This document shows, piece after piece, positions 35,812 to 44,310 of a DNA stretch of 64,000 bases. Origin of the DNA: Dyella monticola (GTDB lineage Bacteria; Pseudomonadota; Gammaproteobacteria; Xanthomonadales; Rhodanobacteraceae); contig NZ_QRBE01000003.1 in the NCBI RefSeq assembly GCF_003363155.1, forward strand, positions 186,001 through 250,000. The letters are read 5' to 3'. The notes beneath the pieces were generated by a model, which was not told where the DNA came from, did no database searches, and was given only the letters and a program-made list of their open reading frames with translations. The position numbers and the translations under genes were made by a program. Numbering within the stretch: position 1 is the first letter of the stretch; each line of letters starts with the position of its first letter.

Positions 35812-36648
35812 ATGACAGACACCGTCCAAGCCCAACCCGACGATCGTGCCCTCGTGCGCATCCGTGGCCTGACCACGGTGCTCAACGGCAAGACCGTGTT
35901 CGACAAGCTGGATCTGGATATCCCGCGTGGCAAGGTGACGGCCATCATGGGCCCCAGCGGAACGGGCAAGACCACCCTGCTCAAGCACATCACCGGGCAG
36001 ATGCGTGGCGACGCCGGCCAGGTGATGGTGGCGGGAAAGAACGTGCCGGAGCTGTCGCGGGAAGCGCTGTTCGAACTGCGCGAGCGGATTGGTTACCTGT
36101 TCCAGAATTCCGCCTTGCTGACCGATTTCGACGTGTTCGAAAACGTGGCCTTTCCGCTGCGCCAGCACACCAAATTGCCGGAAGTGCTGATCCGCAACAT
36201 TGTGCTCACCAAGTTGCAGGCGGTCGGCTTGCGTGGCGCAGCGTCGCTGCTGCCCAGCGAGCTTTCCGGGGGCATGGCGCGCCGCGTGGCGCTGGCGCGT
36301 GCGATCGTGTTCGACCCCATGTTGATTCTGTACGACGAGCCCTTCGTTGGCCTCGATCCGATCGCTCTCAACCAGGTGCTCAAGCTCATCCGCACGCTCA
36401 ATGAGACGCTGGGCATCACCAGTGTGCTGGTGGCGCACGAACTGGAGGCGATCAAGCAGGTCGCAGATCGTGTGTACTTGATCGCCAATGGCAAGGTCGT
36501 CGCGCAGGGCGACCCCAAGACCATTGCCAATGACGGCTCACCTTGGACGCGCCAGTTCTTCGGCGGCGAGGCCGATGGCCCGGTGCCGTTCCAATATCCG
36601 GCCGACGATTACGGGCAGGCCCTCGGTTTCAGGCAAGGTGCGGCATGA
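35812..36648 (+). CDS. mlaF: Mla phospholipid ABC transporter ATPase MlaF
   Basis: MlaF is the cytoplasmic ATPase of the MlaFEDB inner-membrane complex, which moves phospholipids between inner and outer membranes. The 278-residue protein has Walker A GPSGTGKTT (47-55), the Q-loop FQNSALLTDF, the signature LSGGMARRVALARA and Walker B LILYDEPFVGLD. About 30 residues follow the last conserved ABC region, the C-terminal extension by which MlaF handshakes with MlaB. It opens the operon mlaFEDCB and its stop overlaps mlaE (ATGA). Confidence 0.95.
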   Translation: MTDTVQAQPDDRALVRIRGLTTVLNGKTVFDKLDLDIPRGKVTAIMGPSGTGKTTLLKHITGQMRGDAGQVMVAGKNVPELSREALFELRERIGYLFQNSALLTDFDVFENVAFPLRQHTKLPEVLIRNIVLTKLQAVGLRGAASLLPSELSGGMARRVALARAIVFDPMLILYDEPFVGLDPIALNQVLKLIRTLNETLGITSVLVAHELEAIKQVADRVYLIANGKVVAQGDPKTIANDGSPWTRQFFGGEADGPVPFQYPADDYGQALGFRQGAA

Positions 36649-37418
36649 GTGCGCAACTAGGGCGCGAGAACATTCTCATCGGGTCGCTGGCGCAGATTGG
36701 CCGCTGCGGCCTGTTCCTGTTGCGCATCCTTACGGCGATTCCGCTAAGCATGCGCTATGCGCGTGAAACGGTACGTCAGTTGTGGTTCGTCGGCGCGATG
36801 AGCCTCACCATCATCATGACCTGCGGACTGTTCGTGGGCATGGTGCTGGGGCTGCAGCTTTATCACGTGCTAGCCATTTTCGGAGGCACGTCGGCTACGG
36901 GTTCCGTGGTGGCGCTGGCGGTGTATCGCGAGCTCGGGCCGGTGGTGACCGCGTTGCTTTTCGCGGGTCGCGCCGGGACATCGATCACCGCAGAAATCGG
37001 CCTGATGCGTGCGACCGATCAAATCGCTGCGATGGAAATGATGGCGGTGGATCCCATCGCCTACGTGATTGCGCCGCGTTTTCTGGCCGGCCTGGTCGCG
37101 ATGCCGTTGCTGTGCTGCGTGTTCTGCGGCCTTTCGATCTTTGGCGGTCATCTGGTGGCGGTGGATTGGCTGGGCGTCGACAATGGCACGTTCTGGTCGA
37201 ACATGACCGCGAACGTGAACGTATGGAACGACGTGGTCAACGGCCTGATCTGGAAAAGTCTGGTGTTCGGCGCGGTGATCTCGCTGATCGCCGTGTTCCA
37301 GGGCTATACCACGCCGCCGACCAGCGAAGGCGTGGCGTACGCCACGACACGCACGGTGGTGACCTCATCGATTGCGATTCTCGCGCTGGACTTCGTGCTC
37401 ACTGCTTTCCTGATGTGA
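36645..37418 (+). CDS. mlaE: Mla phospholipid ABC transporter permease MlaE
   Basis: This integral inner-membrane permease (257 residues, about five membrane helices) belongs to the MlaE/YrbE family. It is recognised by the REL-GPVVTALLFAGRAGTSIT segment (about 90-112) with the coupling helix EIGLMRATDQIAAMEMM that contacts MlaF. It starts at ATG 36645, overlapping the mlaF stop; the frame is open further upstream only as a shadow of mlaF. mlaD follows after 37 bases. Confidence 0.95.
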   Translation: MSAQLGRENILIGSLAQIGRCGLFLLRILTAIPLSMRYARETVRQLWFVGAMSLTIIMTCGLFVGMVLGLQLYHVLAIFGGTSATGSVVALAVYRELGPVVTALLFAGRAGTSITAEIGLMRATDQIAAMEMMAVDPIAYVIAPRFLAGLVAMPLLCCVFCGLSIFGGHLVAVDWLGVDNGTFWSNMTANVNVWNDVVNGLIWKSLVFGAVISLIAVFQGYTTPPTSEGVAYATTRTVVTSSIAILALDFVLTAFLM

Positions 37419-37455
37419 CCTTTATGACCTACTGCTTTTTCCTGAGGACTTTGTC

Positions 37456-38331
37456 GTGAGCCAGAGAAAATCCTATGCCGTCGGCACCGGCTTGTTCATC
37501 GTGCTCGGCTTTGCCGCGCTGGCTTACCTTGCTACGCAGACAACCTCGGTCGTCAACAGCCACCAGGGCGCAAGCTATACCGTGGATGCGCAGTTCTCCG
37601 ACATCGGACAGTTGAAGGAACGTGCGCCGGTGAAAGTGGCGGGCGTGCGCGTGGGTCAGGTGCAGTCCATCACCTTGGATCCGGGCAAGGCCGTGGCCGA
37701 TGTCACACTGTTGATCGACAAGAAATTCAGCCAGATTCCCGCCAACTCCGTCGCCACGATCTACACCAGCGGCTTGCTGGGCGATCAATACGTCGGCCTG
37801 CAATACGGCAACGCCAAGGCCTATCTGGCTAATGGTAGTCACGTCGGCCTGACTAAGTCGACGCAGCCGCTGGAAGAAATGCTGAGCAAGTTCCTGGGTT
37901 CGAACGGTGCCGCCGATGCCATCGGGGGCACTTACAAGGTCACTGCGCACTTCACCAATGTGGGAGCGCTGACGGTCGGTGCTCCCGTGAAGATGGCGGG
38001 GGTGGCCATCGGCAGTGTGTCCGACGTGAAGGCCGATCCGGTAAAGCTGGACGCCACCGTCACGATGTCCATCAACAAGCAATACAACCAGATTCCGGAT
38101 GATTCGGCCGCAGCCATATTCACCAGTGGTTTGATCGGCACTCAGTATGTTGCGATCCAGCCCGGTGGTTCGCCCAATTCGCTCAAGGAAGGCGACCAGC
38201 TGGTGCTGACACAGTCGGCCGTGCAGTTGGAAGATTTGATCGGCAAGTTCCTGGTCAGTGGTTCGCCCAGCGGCAATAACAACAATGCCGGTGGCAACGG
38301 TTCATCCAATCAGCCTGCCGGCAAACATTGA
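37456..38331 (+). CDS. mlaD: MlaD with two tandem MCE modules
   Basis: MlaD anchors to the inner membrane by one N-terminal helix (about 8-26) and forms a lipid-binding ring. E. coli MlaD has one MCE domain in about 180 residues. This protein has 291 residues and two MCE modules (about 40-150 and 159-270) offset by 119 residues. Matches include APVKVAGVRVGQV/APVKMAGVAIGSV, IYTSGLLGDQYVGL/IFTSGLIGTQYVAI and the pore helix PLEEMLSKFL/QLEDLIGKFL. A low-complexity Asn/Gly tail ends the protein. GTG start, with TGAGGA eight bases upstream. Confidence 0.93.
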   Translation: MSQRKSYAVGTGLFIVLGFAALAYLATQTTSVVNSHQGASYTVDAQFSDIGQLKERAPVKVAGVRVGQVQSITLDPGKAVADVTLLIDKKFSQIPANSVATIYTSGLLGDQYVGLQYGNAKAYLANGSHVGLTKSTQPLEEMLSKFLGSNGAADAIGGTYKVTAHFTNVGALTVGAPVKMAGVAIGSVSDVKADPVKLDATVTMSINKQYNQIPDDSAAAIFTSGLIGTQYVAIQPGGSPNSLKEGDQLVLTQSAVQLEDLIGKFLVSGSPSGNNNNAGGNGSSNQPAGKH

Positions 38332-38354
38332 GCCGGCTTTACGAGGAGTCATCC

Positions 38355-39038
38355 ATGTTGCGTCACCTGGCTATTGCCACCGCCATCGCTCTGGGCAGCG
38401 TCGTGATCGCCGCGCCGGCTTTCGCGCAGAGCGCATCCAGCGCGCAGCCGTCCGACGCGGCGACGCCGGAAGCTGTCGTGCAGGAGATTACCCACCAGAT
38501 GGATACGCAGATCGCCGACCAAAAGGCGCAACTGCAGAACAACAAAACCAAGCTGGTGTCACTGATCAACCAGATCTTCAAGCCGCACTTCGACACCGAC
38601 TGGGCGTCGATCCTGGTGCTGGGCATGCATGCACGCGAAGCTACGCCTGATCAGCGTTCGCGCTTTGCCAAGGCGTTCTACTCCTCGCTCACCAATCGCT
38701 ATGCGGAAGGCCTGCTCAGTTACAGCAAAGGTTCGGTGAAGGTGCTGCCGTTCAACGGTGAACTCAACGACAAGTACACCGTAGTGAAGACCCTGGTGAC
38801 CACTGACGACAAAAAGCAGATCGCAGTGAACTACGTATTCCACAAAACCGCTAATGGTGAGTGGATGGCGTACGACGTCATCATCGAAGGCATCTCCTAC
38901 ATCACCAACTATCGCAACCAGGTCGATGCTGAGATCAAGAAAGAAGGTCTCGACAAGCTGATCCTGGATCTAGAAACGCAAGGCGACAAGGCGTTGCAAC
39001 AAATGGACCAGGAAAACAAGGGCAATGGCGCCAAGTAA
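38355..39038 (+). CDS. mlaC: periplasmic phospholipid-binding protein MlaC
   Basis: MlaC shuttles a phospholipid between the outer-membrane MlaA complex and MlaD. The 227-residue precursor has a signal peptide (LRHLAIATAIALGSVVIAAP, cleaved after AFA) and the MlaC/Ttg2D domain (about 45-215; the IFKPHFDTDWASILVLG region, then YVFHKTANGEWMAYDVIIEG). The start at 38355 has GAGGAG six bases upstream. It is followed, with a 14-base overlap, by mlaB. Confidence 0.93.
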   Translation: MLRHLAIATAIALGSVVIAAPAFAQSASSAQPSDAATPEAVVQEITHQMDTQIADQKAQLQNNKTKLVSLINQIFKPHFDTDWASILVLGMHAREATPDQRSRFAKAFYSSLTNRYAEGLLSYSKGSVKVLPFNGELNDKYTVVKTLVTTDDKKQIAVNYVFHKTANGEWMAYDVIIEGISYITNYRNQVDAEIKKEGLDKLILDLETQGDKALQQMDQENKGNGAK

Positions 39039-39333
39039 ATCCGGCCAATTCCTGCTGACCACCGATGCGCCCGATACGGTGCGTGCGACCGGTACGCTCA
39101 ACTTTGCCACCGCAGCGAGTGCGCTTGCCGCGATGCGTGACGCGTTTGCCAAGAGTGATCACCCTACGCTGGATCTTTCCGGCGTGGACACGTGCGACAG
39201 CGCCGGCCTGGCCTGTGTGTTGGCGGCGTTATCAGGTGCGGATCAGGCGGGTCATCACGTGACTGTTTGCCACGTACCGGCCGGCATGCTTGCGCTGGCC
39301 CAGGTGTGTGGCGTCGAACCTTTGTTGCACTGA
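39025..39333 (+). CDS. mlaB: STAS-domain protein MlaB
   Basis: MlaB is the small cytoplasmic STAS subunit that binds MlaF and stabilises the transporter. The 102-residue protein has the STAS core (LDLSGVDTCDSAGLACVLAA), including the Thr/Ser-containing loop equivalent to the functional site in E. coli MlaB. It overlaps the mlaC end by 14 bases and is the last gene of mlaFEDCB before a strong terminator. Confidence 0.9.
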   Translation: MAPSKSGQFLLTTDAPDTVRATGTLNFATAASALAAMRDAFAKSDHPTLDLSGVDTCDSAGLACVLAALSGADQAGHHVTVCHVPAGMLALAQVCGVEPLLH

Positions 39334-39361
39334 TTGGCGGTCTAGCAATACAAACAAAAAA

Positions 39362-39389
39362 CGGGGCCTCGATGAGGCCCCGCTTTTTT
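39362..39389. terminator. bidirectional terminator between mlaB and mlaA
   Basis: CGGGGCCTC (39362-39370) and GAGGCCCCG (39374-39382) form a perfect 9-bp stem with a GAT loop. A run of A precedes it and CTTTTTT follows. It serves mlaFEDCB on the plus strand and mlaA on the minus strand. Confidence 0.92.
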
Positions 39390-39412
39390 ATACTCAGGCA
39401 TGCGCCCGTCGG

Positions 39413-40282
39413 TCATTGATTGCCTGACGGTTGGCCCGACTTGTTCTGCTGCTGTTTTTGCTTCTGTTCCCACTGCTGCTGTTCTTTCAGGAGCTCGGAG
39501 GGGTCGAAGTTCTGGTTGCTGTTGTTCGAGCCCTGGCCCTGTTGCAACTTCAGCATCACGTCGGCTGGCGGATTGCCGTCGTAGATCTTGTTCAGACGGC
39601 TTTGGCGCCACGCATCGCGCACGAAGGCATAGGGATCGTAGGCGGTTTGCAGAAACTGGTCGGCATCCAGCAGCTGTGCGCGCATCTGGATGAAGTACAC
39701 CACTTCGGGGATGTAGTACTGACCCCAGTGGAATTTGTGGTTACGTTCGAAGTAGCTCAGCGGGTCGAACAGGTAGCCGTCCACCGGATACTGCCAGACG
39801 TCGCGGAAGGTCGATGGACCTAGTAGCGGCACCATCAGGTAGTCGCCCTCGGGCACGCCCCAGCGGGCCAGGGTGATGCCGAAGTCAGTTTCCTTGAGCG
39901 GAATCTGCATCTTCGAAGCGGGGTCGAAGAAGCCGGCCACGCCCACCGTCATATTGATCAGCAAGCGGCCGGTATCGGCCATCGCATCGCTGGGCCGCGC
40001 CTGCAGCAGATTGTTGGCGATGCTGATCGGCAGCTTGATGGTGGTGAAGAAGTTGCTGATCGAGGTCTGCACCGGTTTGGGCGTGACCTTGGTGTAGCCC
40101 ACGGCCACCGGACGCAGGACGTGCTTATCCAGCGCCATGTTGAAGGCGTAGCTCTTGCGGTTGAATTTCTCCAGCGGGTCGTCGGTGCGGGGTGGGGCGA
40201 TGGCGCAGCCTGCGAGCAGCATGAGCATGGCGAACGCTGGTAAATGACGACTTAGTGCGGCAAGGCGAGGCAGGGAAGGCAT
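39413..40282 (-). CDS. mlaA: outer-membrane lipid asymmetry lipoprotein MlaA (VacJ)
   Basis: MlaA forms a ring in the outer membrane with a porin and extracts mislocalised phospholipids for MlaC. From ATG 40282 the 289-residue precursor has a lipoprotein signal with lipobox LAGC, then the VacJ domain (PLEKFNRKSYAFNMALDKHV onward; GPSTFRDV). A Gln-rich low-complexity tail ends it. The frame is open back to 40390 but that part precedes the signal peptide. It is convergent with mlaFEDCB instead of being the sixth gene of that operon. Confidence 0.93.
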   Translation of the reverse strand: MPSLPRLAALSRHLPAFAMLMLLAGCAIAPPRTDDPLEKFNRKSYAFNMALDKHVLRPVAVGYTKVTPKPVQTSISNFFTTIKLPISIANNLLQARPSDAMADTGRLLINMTVGVAGFFDPASKMQIPLKETDFGITLARWGVPEGDYLMVPLLGPSTFRDVWQYPVDGYLFDPLSYFERNHKFHWGQYYIPEVVYFIQMRAQLLDADQFLQTAYDPYAFVRDAWRQSRLNKIYDGNPPADVMLKLQQGQGSNNSNQNFDPSELLKEQQQWEQKQKQQQNKSGQPSGNQ

Positions 40283-40493
40283 CGAGTAGGGGTCCGCTGC
40301 AAGGGGTCGGGGAGGATTAATTGTACTTTTTAGTTCTATATTGTGCACGCTTACGAACTCATTTCGAGCTGGCATGCGGCGGGCGGGCATGATAGAGCTT
40401 GTTCATCATGGCCGCGAGCCTTCGCGTTGCCAGCAGGGTAGCCGGTCGATAAACTGTAAGGCCGCATAAGTTTTTATAGTTCAAGGATTTCCC

Positions 40494-40784
40494 ATGGCCC
40501 GTATTACCGTGGAAGACTGCCTAGAGGTAGTCAACAACCGTTTCGAATTGGTGCTGATGGCGACCAAGCGTGCCCGCCAGCTCGCCAAGGGGGCCGACCC
40601 GGCAGTCAACCCCGATAACGATAAGCCGACCGTGTTGGCGCTACGTGAAATCGCCGACCGCCGCATCGACCAGATCACGATCGACGAAATCGACCGCGCC
40701 GAGCGCGAGCGTGCCGAGCGCGAAGCGCTGGAATGGGCCGCGCAGGAAGTGGACGACGACATCTCCAAAGGTGGAGATGACTGA
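40494..40784 (+). CDS. rpoZ: RNA polymerase omega subunit
   Basis: Omega assists assembly of beta-prime into RNA polymerase and contributes to the ppGpp site. The 96-residue protein begins with the invariant [20 protein letters not shown] and contains the ATKRARQL and [10 protein letters not shown] segments. CAAGGA lies upstream of the ATG. It precedes spoT, as in E. coli, which keeps the stringent-response pair together. Its usual upstream neighbour gmk is separated by the mla genes. Confidence 0.97.
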   Translation: MARITVEDCLEVVNNRFELVLMATKRARQLAKGADPAVNPDNDKPTVLALREIADRRIDQITIDEIDRAERERAEREALEWAAQEVDDDISKGGDD

Positions 40785-40917
40785 TGGATAGCGGTGGCTG
40801 TCGAAAGCGCACGCGTCGATCCGGTCGCACCGGACCGACGAGCAGCGCTTCGCGCCCCCGCATCCCTCAGTTCAACCCGGGCAGCGAGGCGATCGCCTGA
40901 ACGGGCCTCGCGATTCC

Positions 40918-43086
40918 ATGACCGCGGCCACGCATCCCGCATCCGTGGATACATCAGCGTTGCCCCCCTACGTATTGGCGCTGAAAGAGCGTCTTGCCTA
41001 CCTGCCCGAGCAGAACGTGGGGCGTGTGCTGCGTGCCTACCAGGTGGGCGCGGTGGCGCACGAAGGGCAGACGCGCAAAAGCGGCGAGCCCTACATTACG
41101 CACCCCATCGCGGTAGCCGGCATCCTGGCCGAGTTCGGCATGGATGCGGAAACCATCATCGCCGCGATACTGCACGACACGCTTGAAGACACCGCACTCA
41201 CGCGCACCGAGATCGCCCGCGAATTCGGCGAGCCGGTGGCTGAGCTCGTCGATGGCGTCACCAAACTAGACAAGATGCGCTTTTCCAACCGCCAGGAAGC
41301 CGATGCGGAAAGCTTCCGCAAGATGCTGCTGGCAATGGCGCGCGACTTGCGCGTGATCCTGATCAAGCTTGCTGATCGCCTGCACAACATGCGTACGCTT
41401 GGCGCCAAGGATACCGGCTCCCGCCATCGCATCGCGCGTGAAACGCTGGAGATCTACGCGCCCATCGCGCAGCGCCTTGGCATGAACAAGATCAAGGCGG
41501 AATTGCAGGACCTGGGCTTTCGCGCGCTTTATCCGGACCGCTACCGCGTGATCAGCGAGCGCATTCGCGCGGCGCTGGGCAACCGGCGCGAGGCGATGGG
41601 CCGCATCGAAGGCGCACTCACCACACGCCTGGTCGACGAGCATATTCCGGTGCGCGTGGTCGGACGCATCAAGTCGCCGTGGAGCATCTATTCGAAGATG
41701 CGTAACGAGCACAAAAGTTTTGCGCAGCTCATGGATGTCTACGGTTTCCGCGTCGTCACTGACAGCGCCATGAGCTGCTATATGGCGCTGGGTGTGGTGC
41801 ATGCGCTGTACAAGCCGGTGGATCGTCGCTTCAAGGATTTCATCGCAATTCCCAAAGCCAACGGTTACCAGTCGCTGCACACGGTGCTGCTCGGGCCGTT
41901 CGGTGCACCCATTGAAGTACAGGTTCGCACCGAGGAAATGGATTCGGTCGCCGAACGCGGCGTGGCGGCGCACTGGGCCTATAAAACCGATAGTGGTCCG
42001 GCCAACAGTGCCCAAGCACGTGCGCGTGAATGGCTTGCTTCGCTCGCCGACAGCCAGGCGAACACACCGGAACCGGCGGAGTTCATCGAGAACGTCAAGA
42101 TCGATCTGTTCCCGGATGAAACCTACCTGTTCACGCCGCGTGGCGACATCCTGTCCCTCCCGCGCAACGCCACGGCGCTGGATTTCGCGTACGCCGTGCA
42201 CACCGATGTGGGTGACCACGCGGTCGCTGCGCGTATTGACAAGAAGCTATTGCCGTTGCGCACGCGACTGGAATCGGGACAACTGGTCGAGATCATCACC
42301 GCGCCCTCGGCGGTGCCCAATCCCGCATGGCTGGAATTTGTGGTCACGGGCAAGGCGCGCACGGCGATCCGCCAATACCTGAAACACTTGCAGCATGAGG
42401 ATGCGGTCGATTTCGGCCATCGCATGCTCGACCGTGCGCTCGATGCGCTTGGCACCAGCCTGGACGCCATTGCGCCGGCTGCATTGGAAAAATTCCTGCA
42501 CAAATCCAAGTTCAAACGATTGGAAGAACTGCTGGCCGAGATCGCCTTGGGCAATCGCATGCCTGATCAGGTGGCCAGTCAACTCGTCGCCTCGCGCGGC
42601 ACGGCCAGTTCGCGCGGTGCGCAAATCACGCATCCGACCGAGAAGATCCACATCACCGGCGCCGAGCGAGGTGTGCTGAGTTTCGCCAACTGCTGCCATC
42701 CGTTGCCGGGCGACGAGATCATCGGCTACCTCTCGCCGGGCAAGGGCATCGTCGTACATCGCGCCGAATGCCCGAACATGGCCGAGCTGCGCAAATCGTC
42801 CCCCGAGCGTTGCGTGGATATCGAGTGGGATCGCGACGTACAAGGCGATTACCGCGCGGAGCTGCGTATCGAAGTCATCAACCGGCCGGGCGTGCTCGCC
42901 ACCGTGGCTGCGGCCATCGCCGCCGCCGATTCCAATATCGAGAACGTGGAATACGTCGAGCGCGATATGGCGGCCGCCACGCTGCTGTTCACCATCGAAG
43001 TGAAGAACCGCAAGCACCTGGCCGACGTCATTCGGCGCGTGCGGCGCACGGGCGTGGTGAGTGGTGCGTACCGCTACCCGCTTTGA
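40918..43086 (+). CDS. spoT: bifunctional (p)ppGpp synthetase/hydrolase SpoT
   Basis: SpoT makes and degrades (p)ppGpp. The 722-residue protein has an HD hydrolase domain (AAILHDTLEDT, His 86-Asp 87), a RelA/SpoT synthetase domain with RFKD at 304-307, a TGS domain (about 390-450) and a C-terminal ACT domain (about 645-720). RFKD is the charge type of bifunctional Rel/SpoT enzymes and an intact HD pair supports hydrolase activity. Whether a separate relA exists lies outside the window. It follows rpoZ after 133 bases. Confidence 0.96.
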   Translation: MTAATHPASVDTSALPPYVLALKERLAYLPEQNVGRVLRAYQVGAVAHEGQTRKSGEPYITHPIAVAGILAEFGMDAETIIAAILHDTLEDTALTRTEIAREFGEPVAELVDGVTKLDKMRFSNRQEADAESFRKMLLAMARDLRVILIKLADRLHNMRTLGAKDTGSRHRIARETLEIYAPIAQRLGMNKIKAELQDLGFRALYPDRYRVISERIRAALGNRREAMGRIEGALTTRLVDEHIPVRVVGRIKSPWSIYSKMRNEHKSFAQLMDVYGFRVVTDSAMSCYMALGVVHALYKPVDRRFKDFIAIPKANGYQSLHTVLLGPFGAPIEVQVRTEEMDSVAERGVAAHWAYKTDSGPANSAQARAREWLASLADSQANTPEPAEFIENVKIDLFPDETYLFTPRGDILSLPRNATALDFAYAVHTDVGDHAVAARIDKKLLPLRTRLESGQLVEIITAPSAVPNPAWLEFVVTGKARTAIRQYLKHLQHEDAVDFGHRMLDRALDALGTSLDAIAPAALEKFLHKSKFKRLEELLAEIALGNRMPDQVASQLVASRGTASSRGAQITHPTEKIHITGAERGVLSFANCCHPLPGDEIIGYLSPGKGIVVHRAECPNMAELRKSSPERCVDIEWDRDVQGDYRAELRIEVINRPGVLATVAAAIAAADSNIENVEYVERDMAAATLLFTIEVKNRKHLADVIRRVRRTGVVSGAYRYPL

Positions 43087-43256
43087 GCCATGCCGGGTGC
43101 TGTTTCGATAGGTGGGTCGCCCAGTTAGCAGTGCTTGACGAAACAGGGTGGTCGAGCTGCGAGTCTTGAGGAATCCCGATATAAACCCTATGGTCTTTCC
43201 AAGGGATTTTGTGCGCGCCGAACGCCCGTGCGCATATCTAGGGTAAGGACACAATC

Positions 43257-43748
43257 ATGTATGACATAGCATGGGTCAGCGAGGCAGACCTCGACGGTAT
43301 CACCACGCTGCTGCAGAACAACGCACCGTCACGTGGAGGTGCGCTGACCGGCGAGTTTCCACGCGACAAGGTTGTGCTCATGACGCAGGGTGATGCGCGG
43401 GTCATCGTGGCGCATCGAGAGGGCAACGTCGTCGGCGTCTTGTTCAGTTCTTCAAAACGCAACGTGTCTGCGCCGTCGGTTCGAGCGATGCTCGATGCGT
43501 GGCCCGGCAGCGACGATGCCTACATCTACGGCCCGGCGTGCATCGCCGACACCGAGCGCGGCCAAGGTCTACTGGCGAAGCTGTATACGGTCTTGCGGGA
43601 TTACTATCCAAATCGCGAGGCGGTGCTTTTCATTCGCGCCGACAATGTCGCGTCCATCCGTGCGCACGAGCGTTTGGGCATGCATGAGGTCTCTCGTTTC
43701 CTCTTCGAGGGGTTCTGCTATCTGATATTTAGCGATCGTGCGGTCTGA
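43257..43748 (+). CDS. GNAT family N-acetyltransferase
   Basis: This is a 163-residue single-domain protein. A GNAT core is suggested by YIYGPACIADTERGQGLLAKLY (acetyl-CoA loop RGQGLL) and the later strand RADNVASIRAHERLGMHEV. Substrate unknown. It sits between spoT and ridA, genes that are usually adjacent in Xanthomonadales, and so looks like an insertion into a conserved cluster. It is preceded by GGGTAAGGA. Confidence 0.8.
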   Translation: MYDIAWVSEADLDGITTLLQNNAPSRGGALTGEFPRDKVVLMTQGDARVIVAHREGNVVGVLFSSSKRNVSAPSVRAMLDAWPGSDDAYIYGPACIADTERGQGLLAKLYTVLRDYYPNREAVLFIRADNVASIRAHERLGMHEVSRFLFEGFCYLIFSDRAV

Positions 43749-43845
43749 GCGCTACGAACGAAACCTGAGGCCAATCGCATAGATCTCAAATGATCGTTTA
43801 CCATCGTGCCTTGCTGCAGCAGGCAGCTTCCAAGGTAACGCCGAC

Positions 43846-44229
43846 ATGCCCACAACCATTATTTCTACCGACCGCGCTCCGGGTGCCATTGGTCCTTATT
43901 CCCAAGCCGTGCGCGCCGGCAACACCGTGTATTTCTCCGGCCAGATTCCGCTGGACCCGGCAACCGGCAAGCTGGTCGAAGGCGATATCGCGGCACAGAC
44001 GCGTCGCGTTTTTGACAACCTGACGGCGGTGGCCGAGGCGGCTGGCGGTTCGCTGGCCAAGTTCGTGCGCGTCGGCATCTATGTGACCGACCTGGCCAAT
44101 TTTGCGACGGTCAACCAGGTGATGGCCGACTACTTCCAGGCGCCATTTCCTGCGCGCTCGACGATCGAAGTGTCGGGATTGCCCAAGGGCGCACAGGTGG
44201 AAGTGGATGCTGTAATGGTGCTGGACTGA
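43846..44229 (+). CDS. ridA: RidA family reactive-intermediate deaminase
   Basis: RidA hydrolyses reactive enamine/imine intermediates such as 2-aminoacrylate, protecting PLP enzymes. The 127-residue trimer-forming protein has [28 protein letters not shown] and the C-terminal [20 protein letters not shown], which contains the catalytic Arg. It follows the spoT cluster and precedes recG by 81 bases. Confidence 0.95.
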   Translation: MPTTIISTDRAPGAIGPYSQAVRAGNTVYFSGQIPLDPATGKLVEGDIAAQTRRVFDNLTAVAEAAGGSLAKFVRVGIYVTDLANFATVNQVMADYFQAPFPARSTIEVSGLPKGAQVEVDAVMVLD

Positions 44230-44310
44230 TCGGCGGGCACGCGGGCGGCTGACATCTCTTGTCGGCAGTCTCACCCGCTTGCGCCGGCGTAGTCGACCAG
44301 GCTTGCATCA

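Noticed and set aside
38278-38328. Asn/Gly-rich end of MlaD considered as a frameshift product
   Set aside because: Low-complexity tails of this kind are normal for MlaD, and the frame ends just before the mlaC ribosome-binding site.
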